A DNA stretch of 64,000 bases from Gordius sp. MW1. Taxonomy: Eukaryota; Nematomorpha; Gordioida; Gordea; Gordiidae. Position 1 is the stretch's first letter. Every line of letters begins with the position of its first letter. A model generated the notes under the pieces. The model did no database searches. It was not told the DNA's origin and worked only from the letters and a program-made list of their open reading frames with translations. Below, one piece after another: positions 33,165 through 44,745 of the stretch. Location: contig OZ038526.1 in the NCBI GenBank assembly GCA_964036665.1, forward strand, positions 17,422,001 to 17,486,000, written 5' to 3'. The translations under genes and the position numbers were made by a program.

Positions 33165-33560
33165 ATGCTAGCTAAGGGTTCCAGCTAGCTCAAATATGTA
33201 ACTAAGTTAAATATAATTAAACCTATAGTTTAATGTGTCAATTTATATTTGGCAGACATGAGTTTTAATGCAAATGTTATAATTTGATATTTTTGAAAAA
33301 TTTGCCCTTTTATGGAAGCGTTATTTTTATTTTTGTAAATATATTTTTATTTTCGAGTGAAGAGTAGTGTACAAGCGATATAAATGACATACTTATAGAG
33401 GCTTTTAGTGATAAGGAAATCCGAGAAAAATCTCGGTCTCGTCTCGGAGTTGAGACGAGAATTTTGACCTCGAAACGAGACGATAGGAGATTTTATAAAC
33501 GATCTCGGCTTTAAGATTTTTTATTGACCATTAATCACATATATAGTGAATTTAGTTGTG
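33165..33560 (+). repeat. Left copy of a diverged direct repeat (partner at about 36360-36770)
   Basis: 'AAGGGTYCCAGCTARYTCAAATATGTAA', 'TGTGTCAATYTATATYTGGCAG' and 'AAAAAATTTRGCC(C)TTT' occur in the same order here and at 36374-36515. In both places a run of GAGACGAGA / TCTCGTCTCG motifs follows. The spacing is about 3.2 kb. Confidence 0.6.
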
Positions 33561-33636
33561 TATTTTAATTTTGTATGTTTAGAAAAGGTATTAATATTTG
33601 GAATGCATTTGATATTACATAATTTACACACTTATA

Positions 33637-33854
33637 CATGGGCGTAGCCAGCTTCGGATTAGGGGGGGGGGGGGGGGCAAGCAAAAAATATTCGCCGAGA
33701 CTAAGTGAGAGCAAAAAAAAAAAAAAAAAAAGGTCGCCAATTTCAATTAGGGGGGGGGGGGGGTCCAACAAAAATTTACATTAAAAAAAAGAAAAATTCT
33801 CATTTAGGGGGGGCGGCCGCCCCCTTCTGCCCCCCCCCCCTGCCTACGCCCATG
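33637..33854. mobile_element. 218-bp hAT MITE
   Basis: The ends CATGGGCGTAGCCAGC and TGCCTACGCCCATG are inverted. The 8-bp target duplication CACTTATA is perfect (33629-33636 and 33855-33862). The interior is mostly G, A and C homopolymer runs and has no coding capacity. Confidence 0.9.
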
Positions 33855-33862
33855 CACTTATA

Positions 33863-34400
33863 TAATAAATATTAGATCTATATGCGCGTAAAATTCAAAT
33901 TTTGGTAATTTTAGTTTGTTCAATAAATATGAGTAGCCCTCAAAGCATGCAAATATTTTTTTAATATTATATATTCATATCCTCTGCATTAATATAAAAT
34001 GTAGGCAAACAAACTTAACATGAATTTTGATGAAGAAGTTAATATTAATTAGGCATCTTCAAATTTCGCATAATTACATCATCTTGACAGATGTGATTAT
34101 TTTAAAATCGGTGGTTAATTTAAAACAATAACTTTGAATGCAATAGCTAAATGTTTTTTGAGCACCCCAGCAATTTATGTACCTGCCAAACGATTGTAAC
34201 GCGTCTCTTATTACTTGAAAATACCGTAATAGATTGAAATATGATTCTGCCAAGATCGTGTATCAACTCATGCACTCTAAAATTCTCAAGCGCCTCTTAC
34301 ATTACCTTTTGCATTATGTCAGGGGTGGCAGGTGTATTCGAATATATTGAAATTTCGGGAAAACCAATTTTGCAATACATCAAACTGTATAAACATAAGC
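33863..34400. other. AT-rich gap, nothing recognised
   Basis: No coding or repeat structure could be identified. Confidence 0.5.
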
Positions 34401-34408
34401 TTTAAATG

Positions 34409-34580
34409 CATGGGCGTAGACAAAGGGGGGGGGGGGGGGTGGGCGGAAGCCCCCCCCCCCCTTTTCAAATTAAGGGTTTTCCCTTAAAAATTAAAAAAAA
34501 ATTATGTTTGCCCCCCCCCCTTAATTGAACTGTTGAACGTTTCGCCCCCTCCCCTAATCCAAAACCTGGCTACGCCCATG
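34409..34580. mobile_element. 172-bp hAT MITE of the CATGGGCGTAG family
   Basis: CATGGGCGTAGAC at the left and CTGGCTACGCCCATG at the right are inverted, with internal poly-G and poly-C blocks. The flanking octamers TTTAAATG and TTTATATT match at six of eight positions, so the duplication is decayed or the boundary is slightly off. Confidence 0.75.
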
Positions 34581-34772
34581 TTTATATTAAATAAATATTT
34601 CAGAACTAAATTTGTGAATAAGAAAATATTTTGCGACATAGTCCTTACACCATGATAAAATTGTTTAGGTACTTTTTAGGTGCAATTTATAAAAACCACA
34701 AGTGTCATATGTTCCTATTCCAGTAAACAATGCTACTTTTAAGAATTTTGTTATAACTTTGTGATGTGTGCA

Positions 34773-36193
34773 CAGTAGCGTAGGAAAAGGGCATTGACAA
34801 AAAAATAATTTTTTTTTGAATTATAGGAAAAAAATATTAATAGGAGTCTTGTGTGTGTTGCGCATATAGGAATAATATATTATCTTAATTATTTTGATAT
34901 TTAATTTTAGATGAAATCTACTAATTATAACATTATTATAAAAAAAAAATATGTCCCAAGTGCGTGTTTTCTAATAAGAAGAAATTTATAAATTAATTCT
35001 CTAAAAAATTATCGCAACTTCTAAATTAAGCGAGGAAGATGCTGATACAAGCCAAATTTTAGCAGCGGGGCGAACTTGGGCGTAAATTTCATTTAAATGG
35101 TCCCGGGCGGGGCAATTATTGGTTCTGGTGGGAAAATAAAGCCTAAAAGGCCAATGCAAGTGTTTAGTTTAAACAATGGCCCTAATTAGCGCAAACAGAA
35201 AAATTGGAAAGTGCTTTTTGCAATTTGCGCCTCTGAAGATATTATTAAAGCATTTTTGACCAAAAACCCATCGTAGATATTGAATTCATATAATTTTACT
35301 AAGTTTTTGTTTAATCAAAATTCTTTGACACAAAATTCCCCCCCCCCCCTTAATTAGATAGTCCTACCTCCGTCACTACTGTATATAAGCCTAATATTAA
35401 TATATCATTGTACAATATTTTTTTGAAAACCCTCCCCCACGAGTAGAGCCCTGCACGGGCCGCTTGAAACCCGACCCGGCCCCAGCCCGGTCCGGCCTGA
35501 TTGGGTTTTGGGCCGGGCTCGGGCAGAATTTAATAAAATAATCGGGCCTCAGGCTCGGGTCGGGCCTGATGCGGTGGCCCGACCCGAGGCCCGAGCCCGG
35601 CCCGAATTGAACAAAAGCAAATTAGTCTTTTATAAAAGAGGATTTAAATAAACTCACCTCAATATTAATAATTATCTTCGCGCAGCCTACATTATATAGC
35701 TTCTAAACTTTAGCTTTATTCCCTTGTCTAATAAAATATAACTGACATGAATTGCAAATCTTATTATATTATAGAATCATAGTAGCTGTTACAACTTTAG
35801 AAATAAGAAAAGTAACTATTTCAAAAAGTTTTTGAAACTGTTAAAAATTTATTTTATAAAGTTAAATTTTTTGCTTTAAATGATTAGCTGAATAAACTCT
35901 AACGAGTAAAAACGGATTTTTTATTTCAAATTCATCCTAGTTGTAAATTACGAGTAATAACAACGTAATGCATATCTAGATGGTGAAAAAAAATTTCGAT
36001 AACATATTTTTTCAAAAATTTTAGTTGGAAAATCGGGTCGGGCTCGGGTCGGGCCAAGAATAAAAAAGTCTTTCGGGCTCGGGCCTGGCTCGGGCAAAAT
36101 AAAAATTGAGAAGTCGGGCTCGGGCCAGGCTCGGGCAGAAGAAATTTCATTTTGCAGGGCTCTACCCATGATGCAATTCTGGCTACGCCTATG
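34773..36193. mobile_element. Non-autonomous hAT-like element interrupted by another element
   Basis: The left end is CAGTAGCGTAGG and the right end CTGGCTACGCCTATG, flanked by a perfect 8-bp duplication TGTGTGCA (34765-34772 and 36194-36201). A second element (35444-36164) lies inside it; without that, it is about 690 bp. No coding domain was seen. Confidence 0.8.
35444..36164. mobile_element. 721-bp hAT-like element with GCCCGG arms, nested
   Basis: It has perfect 12-bp inverted ends, TAGAGCCCTGCA and TGCAGGGCTCTA. The flanking octamers CCCACGAG and CCCATGAT match at six of eight positions. Subterminal arms of CCCGAGCCCGG / CCGGGCTCGGG give it strong foldback potential. The centre (about 35630-36000) is AT-rich and resembles the interior of 14770-16185. 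Other fragments in the window show the same ends, so this is the best reference copy of the GCCCGG family. Confidence 0.8.
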
Positions 36194-36359
36194 TGTGTGC
36201 AAGTAATAACTTATGTTATAAATAAGTAGGAAGTATCCACTCGTACCTTTGTTGCTTCTATGACAATATAATAAAGATGCAACATTATTTAGAAACTAAC
36301 AGCTATCATAGGATAGGGCTAAATTCTTGTCAATTATTTATCAAAACACAGCTTATTTT

Positions 36360-36770
36360 TGTCAACCCTAACCAAGGGTCCCAGCTAATTCAAATATGTA
36401 ATAAGGTAAAATATATATGTAAAACTCTAATTTGATGTGTCAATCTATATCTGGCAGGCACAATTTAACACAAATGTAAATATAATTTTAAAAAATTTAG
36501 CCTTTTTAATAAACTGTTATTTTTATTAATTCGGAAGTATCTTTATACAACCAAAATTATTTAAATCAGGGGAAATTTGTATATTAAAATAATTTTTTAC
36601 ATAGAGACATGTGGAGAATTCTCGTCGAGACGAGATGAGGCCGAGACGAGATCGAGATTCTCATAAAAGCACCCAAAACGAGACGAGATTTTGTTTTCGA
36701 GACCGAGACTAGTTCGAAACAGTAGAGGTTTTTAAATAAAAAATACTTCACCATATGTGATCTTTCCAAT
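36360..36770 (+). repeat. Right copy of the diverged direct repeat
   Basis: Partner of 33165-33560, in the same orientation and with the same module order. GAGACGAGAT-type motifs continue to about 36960. Confidence 0.6.
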
Positions 36771-36964
36771 TTTTTTTATTTATATAATCATTTAAATAAA
36801 GCAGGGAAAAATTTTATAAAGTATAAAAAAATTTTAAAGTCGAGACATGTCGTGGTCAAGAAGTGACCGATATTTTTCTAAGCCCAGACGAGATCGAGGT
36901 TCTTATAAATGCATCCAAAACGATTTAGCTTTCAACACCGAGACGGGACGAAATCGAAACATTT

Positions 36965-37640
36965 GATAAAAGCTTATCAATAGTGGTTTATATTTAAATC
37001 ATATTTACATTCTAATAAACCCCAGGAAACCCCCTTAAAGGAAATACTTGCAATGAGATTTCATGGGTCTGGCTATAAGGTCAGATATGCTTAAATATTT
37101 TCCCGAGCCCGGCCCTATGCGATTTTATAAATATATTGCCTGCCGAACACTTCTAAGTGTCTGCCCCCGGCCATGCCAGAATCATTATAGCTGCTCAAAT
37201 TACCCAGCTCGAAATGATGATATTTTTAATATTTAGTAGTAATTTTGTCTTATTTTTCAAAAAATTCTCATTTTATTCCGATTTTCTGGATGAGCACGAG
37301 TAATAAATATTATGCAATCAAATAAAAAAGTGACAAAATAATACATTAAAACAAAATATTGCACTATATAAAAAATTTCATTTAGCCCGAATCTTGTTTT
37401 GGTGGCCGTCCGAGCCTGCCCGAAAATCTAAGTAAACGACAGTTGCCTGCCGGGCCGGGCCGGCAAGGTCGGACAACGTGCTTCTTGGGTCTCTGAATTT
37501 TCAGAATTAAAATTTATCGGTGGCTTTTTACCACTCTTACAATAAGATGGTTAACTCAATAAGCATATTAAAATTTGCTACTGCCAACGTTTTAATTATA
37601 ATATGCTCATTCGAGGCATTATACATTGTCAAATACACTT
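36965..37640. other. AT-rich DNA with GCCCGG fragments
   Basis: Blocks at about 37100-37200 and 37385-37480 carry GCCCGG / GGCCGGGCCGG motifs and may be the two ends of one decayed element. No duplication or coding domain was found. Confidence 0.4.
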
Positions 37641-39830
37641 GTTTAAATTTTAATGGTTAAAAAGTTTATTTTCACGAAACAAAGTTATATACACAAACGT
37701 AATACAAAAATAAAAACATATTGATTAAATGCAAAGATCGACATCATTATATTCTAAATTAAAGTTGTATCGTACAACAAGAATCCCTAGTTGTTGTCTG
37801 AGTAAAAAGGACGCAGAAATTTTAGATTTCGGTGAGCGTCTTTCAATTTCTTTAAAAAATTCCATTGCCAGTTTACCAAAGGAACCAGAGCACGAGGCAA
37901 TGACAGGGATAAAAATATTGGATGCCAAAAGGGCAGAGTACTTTGTAGTTTTACGCCCTTCTGCGGTAGCGATAGGGTCGTAATTAAAATAGAAGGGGCA
38001 AATAGGTTAATACAATTGAGGGATAGGCCATTTTGCCAGGGGACTAGAGAAAAGCCGTCAGGGCGCATCCTACCTTCAAGAGAGGGATCTGACGGCTCAA
38101 GGATTGAGGGGATTTTTGTTTTTTTGAGGGCAGCTTGAATTAATAAATTGGCTTTAGTGTACCCAACATATTTATATTTGATTGCTAGGCAGTGTAGATA
38201 GTACCTATCATATTCGTCTACTATGGTAAGACAATTGCGACGAATTCTCTGGTGTAACTAATCCCCAACCTTAAAGCTATGGAATATGAAAGCTCAAAGT
38301 CGTCAAGCTGCATTCCCAAAAGTTTGCTGGGATAGGCTTCAAGCCACTCGTGACCGGAACTATCAAAAGCGAGGGACCTAAGGTTGTAATGCTGGCTATC
38401 ATCGCTGCTTGATAAAAGGTAATCAACGGAACGCGATACTAGTCCAGAATCCCAATCCTTTTGTCTCGTACTTTGAGGTTGAATGGTCTCGGGTGTGACA
38501 TTCAAATTCCAAAGCTTGAGTTAGCAGAGGGTCGTAATCATGTGTTGTGAGATTAAAAATTAAATTTTGGTCCGATTTAAAAGAGGAAATAAAAGCATAG
38601 CGATGCTGTCGGGAGGACGAATTCCTAATCCTCCAGATTTGGTTGGGAGGGATGCTTGAAGCCAATTGTTAGTATTAAATTTTAAATTTAAACATTTTTT
38701 TAATAAAGTTTTTAAAAAGCCTTCGTACGACTTTAAAACGTCTGGTTGTAAAAATGCACCAGGTGAGCGAAAACAATGATAAATTTTTGAAATGTTGAAA
38801 TGATTTTTGATTATGTAAAAAGAGTGATGTGCGGGCAAGCATTTTAAAAGTTCCGTTTTAGATTTCAAAATTCCGAGGTTCTTGTGAAAAAAATTTTAAA
38901 AGAGATTTTTCACGGCCAATGGGTGATCCCAAAAGGGATAAGTTTTCTCTCTCTAAAATTGAAAAAAATTTTAAAAAGTGGATAGTCAATTAAATTTCAC
39001 ATTTTTTCGAATTTAATTTGAGATTTAGAGTAAGTTCAAAATTTTTGATGATTTCTATAGCTTTACTAATTTCTCCCGGGCGGCCACATAGGGTGGCGTC
39101 GTCGAGATACCAAACATTTAAATCGAGGGTACACTGAGATGATATTGCCTGGACTAAATTATGAATGGCTAAACAAAACAAAAGAGGGCCTATTGGATCT
39201 CCTTGTTGGATGCCTTCGGACGAGTCAATGACGTATTCGCCGAATCGAAGCTTGATTGTAGAACCATAGCTTAATAAATTGTAATTTAAAAATTGTGGGA
39301 ATTCAGCCAAAAAAGTGTTAATAAGGGTTTCTCTTTGAATGCTGTTAAAAGCGTTGGCGAAATCTAATTTAACAAAGCAGGACTCGGTAGGAATATTTTG
39401 AAGTGTGATCCGGCCAGCATGGCTGGCTGCTTCACAGCCGCCTTTAATTCCGAAGCCGAGTTATGAGGGCAGAGCTGGGCGGTTAAGGAGGGTTTTATGA
39501 GGATGCAGAGTATTTTAGATATGATACGGCGAAAAAGACTTCCAATGGCAATGCGTCTAAATGAGTTATCCGGTTTTTTGATAGCGATAAGTTTTGCACC
39601 GAATAAAATAGGGATGATTTCATGAGAAAATTTTCCATTTACAATGATATTACAAAAAGAAGTAATAGAATTTAAAAGAGGTTCAGTATTTAAATTATTT
39701 TTGAGTAAATCTTGTAGATATACTGGGCGCCATCCTCCAAGTCTTGCTGCGGAGTCCAAAGGAAAGGCGTTAGCCTTCACGGATGTCTGAAGACTCAAGC
39801 ACTATTGATGATGGAGATGTGGGGTATTTA
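37640..39830 (-). pseudogene. LINE (non-LTR retrotransposon) copy A: RT plus restriction-like endonuclease, multiply frameshifted
   Basis: Read on the minus strand from about 39800, the order is an N-terminal RT lead (FPLDSAARLGGWRP, then GAKLIAIKKPDNSFRRIAIG), motif A (KLDFANAFNS near 39375), motif B (GIQQGDPIGPLLF) and motif C (YLDD near 39100). These are followed by HEWLEAYPS, a region where the CCHC knuckle is expected, RPDGFSLVPWQNG (near 38060) and NIFIPVIASCSGSFG (about 37910). The RPDG...PW block with a following Asp-containing strand is typical of C-terminal restriction-like endonucleases of the R2/CRE/NeSL type. Frameshifts and indels fall near 39440, 39310, 38900 and 38000, so it is dead. 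The 3' end lies in AT-rich DNA at about 37640-37720. Confidence 0.85.
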
Positions 39831-40295
39831 CTGGCTGAGGATGCTGGTGGGTGTTTTTAATTAAAGGCAACAGGGGACAATTGAGTTGTTATCATAAAAA
39901 GCTCTAAAAGCACTTTTTGGGTTGAAATTATTGATTTTATTTGTTAATTGAGAATTCCAGTGGAAAGGGTTTTGTTTTACTTGTGGGGAACAATCAGTAT
40001 TAAAACACAGAAGGGATCCCTTGTAAATTAGTTATTTTTACCCTAATAAAATCGGAAAAAATTTCCTTTTACAAATTAACGCTTATTAAATGATTTATAT
40101 TCCATAACTTTTCCTATTCTCTCCCCCAAATTTTTGTATACCAGGAAAATATTCTTTCTATCTATATGAATTGTTTATGTGTATCTATGTAATAAATACT
40201 AACAAAAAGATTGAATTGGAAATAAATGTAACTTATTATAAGGAGTATATCTAATATTGTTTTAAAAAAGATAACAAATTCTCCAAAGCGACGAA
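39831..40295. other. Mostly AT-rich; the part next to the LINE may be its decayed 5' coding region
   Basis: Minus-strand frames between 39830 and 40020 include FNPKSAFRAFYDNNSIVP, which could continue the LINE upstream. Beyond that nothing is recognised. Confidence 0.35.
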
Positions 40296-41110
40296 TTAAA
40301 ACTAGGCCCTTTGGACCTAGCAGAGGCTTCGCCCCTGACCCCACCCAAGGGGCTCTGCCTACAGACCCCCGCTTAGCCAAGCACAGTGCCTGCCTCACGT
40401 TATCTCTGGTTTAAATTCTCATGCACTACGGTTATTACTCTTCTATACTACGTATTAACTTACTCTTTTATACTACGTATAAACGAAGCACATTTACTAT
40501 GCAATTTATGATCGATCGCGGGGAGCATTGCGGAGAAATTAATATTGGAAGAGGTAGGCCGTGAAGGAGAGTCATGACCTGGCTTTTTCTATATCGCAAA
40601 AAACAAAATGTTATCTAGTTTATCTCTGATTATATGCTAACTAAAAAAGGGCAAGGGCATCCATTGGTCAGCAGCCAGCCAAATTACAATTTATAATAAC
40701 AAAATATAGAAAAAAAAGTTTCACACTTTCGCCAATTCTCATTTTTTCCATTGGTCAGCAGCCAACAGACGGCCAAATAGCCTATAATTATATAAGGGCA
40801 CATTAAAAAAATTTCAATTCACACTTTGGCCAGTGGTCATTTTTTCCATTCGTCAGTAGTCAGCAGACGGTCAAAAAGTGTAAAAATACGTAAGGGCTAA
40901 ATATATAAATTTCATTTCACACTTTGGCCAATGGTTATTTTTCCATTGGTCAGAAGCCAGCAGACGGCCAAAAAGCCTATATTATTAATGGTATTAACAG
41001 GAACAATAATTATTAATGCAAAATTTAGGTTAACAACAAAAAGCAAAAAAATTTGTCCTCACGGAGATTCGAACTTCTTATATTAATGGAGGCATCGCAA
41101 GGGGTGGGGG
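40296..41110 (-). mobile_element. Third, partial copy of the unclassified hairpin-ended element
   Basis: The hairpin CTAGGCCC-TTT-GGACCTAG (40302-40320) corresponds to the terminal hairpins at 5481 and 16536. It is followed by TCTATACTACGTATAAACG and ACTATGCAATTTATG, as in the right copy. From about 40665 to 41000 there are three to four hairpin minisatellite units (CCAATGGTTATTTTTCCATTGG and variants) with AGCCAGCAGACGGCCAAA. It is non-coding and has no recognisable far end. Confidence 0.5.
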
Positions 41111-41504
41111 AAGGCGCGAATAGGCGTGAAAAAAGAATTTGCCCTCATCGAAATTCGAAATAATATCAATGGAGGCATAGGGCCTTGTAAGGGGGGCACC
41201 GGGTATTGTACTCAGGATTGGTTAATCGAAACCCCAAGAGGTCGCAGTGGTAAACACGACGAATTATGACTTGATTTGACGTAGGCATATCGGGGCAAAA
41301 ATGAAAAAACGCGGCAATTATTAGTGGAGCACCGTTAAATAAAACAAAGTGGAGCAACAAAAATGACAGGAGGCCGAAATTTTCAGTGGGCAACACAACA
41401 ACACCCTCGCCGACTCAACGAACAGAGGCAAAAGCAAAAAAAAACGGGATAAAAAAAGTGGGACGTGACGAGACAGTAAACAAATGAAAGAATAGTTTCC
41501 AATC

Positions 41505-41690
41505 AGAGGTCAGATTTGTTAGGAATTTTATGCCCGAACACGGCCCGGTTCAATTTTTTAGCTTCAGTGCCCGCCCGAACCTTCTAGGTGCCCGCCCGAA
41601 ATATTAAAGCTGCCCGAACTGCCCGGCCCGAAATATTAAATTTGCCCGTTAGGCCCGAAATTTTGCGATCTTAAATTCTATCAACCACTA
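41505..41690. repeat. GCCCGG-rich repeat fragment
   Basis: It begins CAGAGGTCAGATTTGTT, the reverse complement of the tails at 7874 and 8034, and continues with GCCCGAACACGGCCCGG-type motifs. Confidence 0.5.
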
Positions 41691-41761
41691 TTAAAATATA
41701 AACATTAAATTAATGGCATTTAAAAAAAATATGCAATATTTTATTATCACAAATAAAATCT

Positions 41762-42382
41762 AGCAGGAACCTGGGACTTCACATGTCTGGTGAGGAGCTA
41801 CGCATTGCCATAGGCCTGCGTCTCGGCTGTGACATCGTATCCCCATTCGTATGCGACCAATGTAAACAGCCGGTCCAACCCAATGGCCATCACCCCCTCC
41901 ACTGCAAATACAGCAAAGGGCGCAACCCCAGGCACACGGCGATTAACAAACTAATCGGCCAGTACCTAAGGAAGGCAGGCTTTCCAAATACCTTGGAACC
42001 CGTCGGCCTCAGCACACAAGATGGAATAAGACCCGACGGCGTTACGCTCATCCCCTGGTCCCGCGGACTGAATCTCACTTGGGACTTCACCACGGTCGAC
42101 ATATTCGCCCCCTTCAACTCCTCTCCTGACCTTTTAGTCAGCACTGAAAGTAGGAAGTCAAATAAATACTCTTCCCTTTCAGAAACAATATTTATTCCCT
42201 AGTGGCTTCCACAATCGGAAACCTAGGCATCCAATGCCTCTCTTTTTTGAAACAAATTGGGAGAGCAATTTCCATGGTCTCATCGGATTCGAAAGAGTCG
42301 TATTACATCAGACAGAAGATTACAATGGAAATCGTTAGATCTAACACGATTTTTATTCGCGGCTCGATGCCATCCGTTTAGT
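41762..42382 (+). pseudogene. LINE copy B: C-terminal restriction-like endonuclease domain
   Basis: A fragment of a non-LTR retrotransposon. From 41783 one frame reads MSGEELRIAIGLRLGC, a zinc knuckle (CDQCKQPVQPNGHHPLHC), then RHTAINKLIGQYL, LEPVGL, GIRPDGVTLIPWSRGLNLTWD and TVDIFAP. This matches the CCHC plus PD-(D/E)XK-like endonuclease tail of R2/CRE/NeSL-type LINEs. A one-base shift near 42195 moves the reading to SLVASTIGNLGIQCL and QRGN-like IVRSNTIF, ending at a stop near 42382. The 5' part, including the RT, is missing. Its sequence differs clearly from copies A and C, so it belongs to another subfamily. Confidence 0.85.
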
Positions 42383-42389
42383 CTTCGCG

Positions 42390-42950
42390 CGTTTATACCT
42401 TTCTTATTATACTTTTTAGTCGTTAATGTAAATTTGTATACAATTAAAGTTAAAATTTCCTATATTGTTTAAAAGTCGAATGATTTTTGCAAATGACACT
42501 TTCAATCTCCAATCTTAATCCTAATAGGTCAAAAAAGGTTAGTATTTGGTATTTCAAAAAAATTTGGCCAGATACTGGCGAAACCGCTTTAGGTCACAAT
42601 ATTTTAATAAGTTAATTGATAATGCATGTTGGAACATTTAAAAATCATCTAATAGCAAAATATTAATTTAATGCAGCCGATGTCCATGAAAAGCTTTATG
42701 TAGCAATTTTTTTAAATAAGTTTAAAGTTAATATATTTAATAAATAATATTACAATAAACAAAATTATACTCCCCTTTTAAGTTAACCCGTTTGTCCTAC
42801 CCATAAATAAACTTTTTAATGAATAAAATTAGTTCAATTAGTCAATCTGTGCTCTGTTAAAACTTACTTTTTTGATAAAAAGACAATAATTTATCAATAT
42901 AGTTTAAATGCAATTAAAAAAGAAAGGTATAGAAATTTTTTATCATAAAA
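42390..42950. other. AT-rich gap, nothing recognised
   Basis: No gene or repeat was identified between the LINE fragment and the Helitron. Confidence 0.5.
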
Positions 42951-42951
42951 A

Positions 42952-43978
42952 CTAGCTGTGCCCGGCCAAGCGTTGCATTGGCTCAGTCCTTAAGTGGTTA
43001 AATAAGTATAACCTATTACTAAGACTTATCTAAAATGGGGTCATATATGAAATAAAATATAAAAAGCTTATAATAATGTATGGGTAATAAAGAGCTGTAT
43101 GAAGATTTTGGCTGAAAGTATAATGTAAAAAATGATGTAAATAGTAAAATAAAACCTGCAAGGGAAAGTTGATGGATAAAGGGTAAACCAAAGATAGGTC
43201 TTATGAAGAATAAGGTAATACACGTACAGTATTATAGCTTCTTGTTAATGTCTCGTCAAATTTGGTTATAGTACTCTGGCGTAATAAAAAGGGGAGAAAT
43301 GCTAAAAGAAATATAAAATTATAGAATTTAAAAGGTGATTATACGCGAATAAAATCAATGGGCTTTAATGGTAATTGCTAAAAGTTATGAGTGGATAAAT
43401 AGAAATAATACTAACTTTAATTATTCATGCAGAAAAGTAGTGAGGCGTTATAAAGAGGGTTGTAGGTTCTGATAAGAGATACTTCGCAGCTTAACTTATG
43501 CCTTAAAAAGGAACAAATTGCTATAATGCTTAGGGATAGACAATATTTTTGGTCATGTTATTTTCTGGTAGATATAGAGATTTAGTGGATCGCCGAAGCG
43601 CGAACATGCAACATATAATTGTCCATGTGAGAAACAATCTGTTTCTAAATCGATCCACAGATTGCAAGAAACTGGCCTTGAGCTTTGTTAATGGTTATAG
43701 CAAATGCGAGTTTGATAGGAAATTGCAATCTTTTAAATTCAAAGGGCATATCTGTTGGAATTAAAGGGATCGGTGGTATTAAAACATCTTCTCCCGTGAA
43801 AGGTCCAGTCAAGTTAGAGACTACCAAAAAAACAGGGTTAAGGGTGTCGCAGGTTGATAAAAAGTATTTAAACCATCTAGGATGCTAGGGCAATAATCTG
43901 ACCAAATTTGGTGGCAATCGGTCGAGAACTTTAGGAGTTAGGCCGAAGAAAACGGAGTTACATTTTTATATATATAGA
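42952..43978 (-). mobile_element. Helitron remnant with intact termini
   Basis: On the minus strand it begins A|TCTATATATATAAAAA (5' TC at 43978-43977) and ends in a GC-rich stem region, CAACGCTTGGCCGGGCACAG, followed by CTAG|T (42955-42952). Insertion between A and T without duplication is the Helitron signature. About 1.03 kb remains, with a fragment of the helicase inside, so it is an internally deleted, non-autonomous copy. Confidence 0.88.
43549..43827 (-). pseudogene. Helitron Pif1-like helicase fragment
   Basis: The frame reads PLIPTDMPFEFKRLQFPIKLAFAITINKAQGQ in segments. This is the C-terminal helicase motif region (AxTxxKxQG) of Helitron RepHel proteins. After a frameshift near 43640 the adjacent frame continues CFSHGQLYVACSR, the next conserved motif, then GDPLNLY. 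The Rep nuclease and the N-terminal helicase motifs are absent. Confidence 0.85.
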
Positions 43979-44281
43979 TATGTGAATTTTTGGTAGTTGT
44001 AATTAATTACCAAACTTCATAAAATCAATTAAAAGCAAAAAAGCACGAAACGTGGGAATATTTCTAACAGCGCGCGTTATATTTATTTAAGAAAATGGTG
44101 ATGTTTTACGGTATCGAGAATATTTAATTGTTACAGCTTTATATACTGTGAAAAAAACGGGCGTAGTTGAGTAAAAAATTGAGACAAAAAAGATAAAGCT
44201 ATCGTGGAAAACAGTTTAAGACAATAAGTAGCACCATAACGATAAATAAGTACAAAAAACGTAGTATAAATATTCCGCTAG

Positions 44282-44454
44282 ATGGCAGTATAGACTACCA
44301 AAAAACAGGGTTCTTGCTGTCGCAGGTTGATAAAAAGTATCTATAAACCATCTACAATGCTAAGGCAATAATCTGGCCAAATTTGGTGGCAATCGGTTGA
44401 GAACTCTAAAAGTTATTAGCGTTCAAAAAAAGGGACTTATTTTATATATATAGA
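44282..44454 (-). mobile_element. Second Helitron 5' end
   Basis: The sequence repeats the 5' region of the Helitron at 42952-43978: TCTATATATATAAAATAAG, the GAGTTCTCAACCGATTGCCACCAAATTTGG block and CAACCTGCGACAGCAAG. It lacks an identifiable CTAG end and probably is a truncated or rearranged copy. Confidence 0.65.
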
Positions 44455-44589
44455 TAAGTAGTAACTTAGCGAAAGCGACGAATGATAAGGGAATAATAAA
44501 GGCTGATTTGAGAAACTTGTGATGGCGAAATGAAGTTTCTTAATTTTTTTAGCATTTTCATATGCAATTAAATAAAAAGTAACGAAATA

Positions 44590-44745
44590 ACACTACTAAA
44601 AATTCTCATTAAGCCCGAATCCTATCTTCGACATGGCCGCCCGGGCCCGCCCGAAAACAAAAATTTAGGACAGTTGCCCGGCCCGGCCCGTGGGCCGGGC
44701 ATGTTCGGGCAGCGGACCGGGCCGGGCAATCTGGTCTCTGATTCC
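44590..44745. repeat. GCCCGG-rich repeat fragment
   Basis: Dense GGCCCGGCCCG motifs; the flank 'GTCTCTGATTCC' resembles the ends of related blocks. It is non-coding. Confidence 0.5.
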
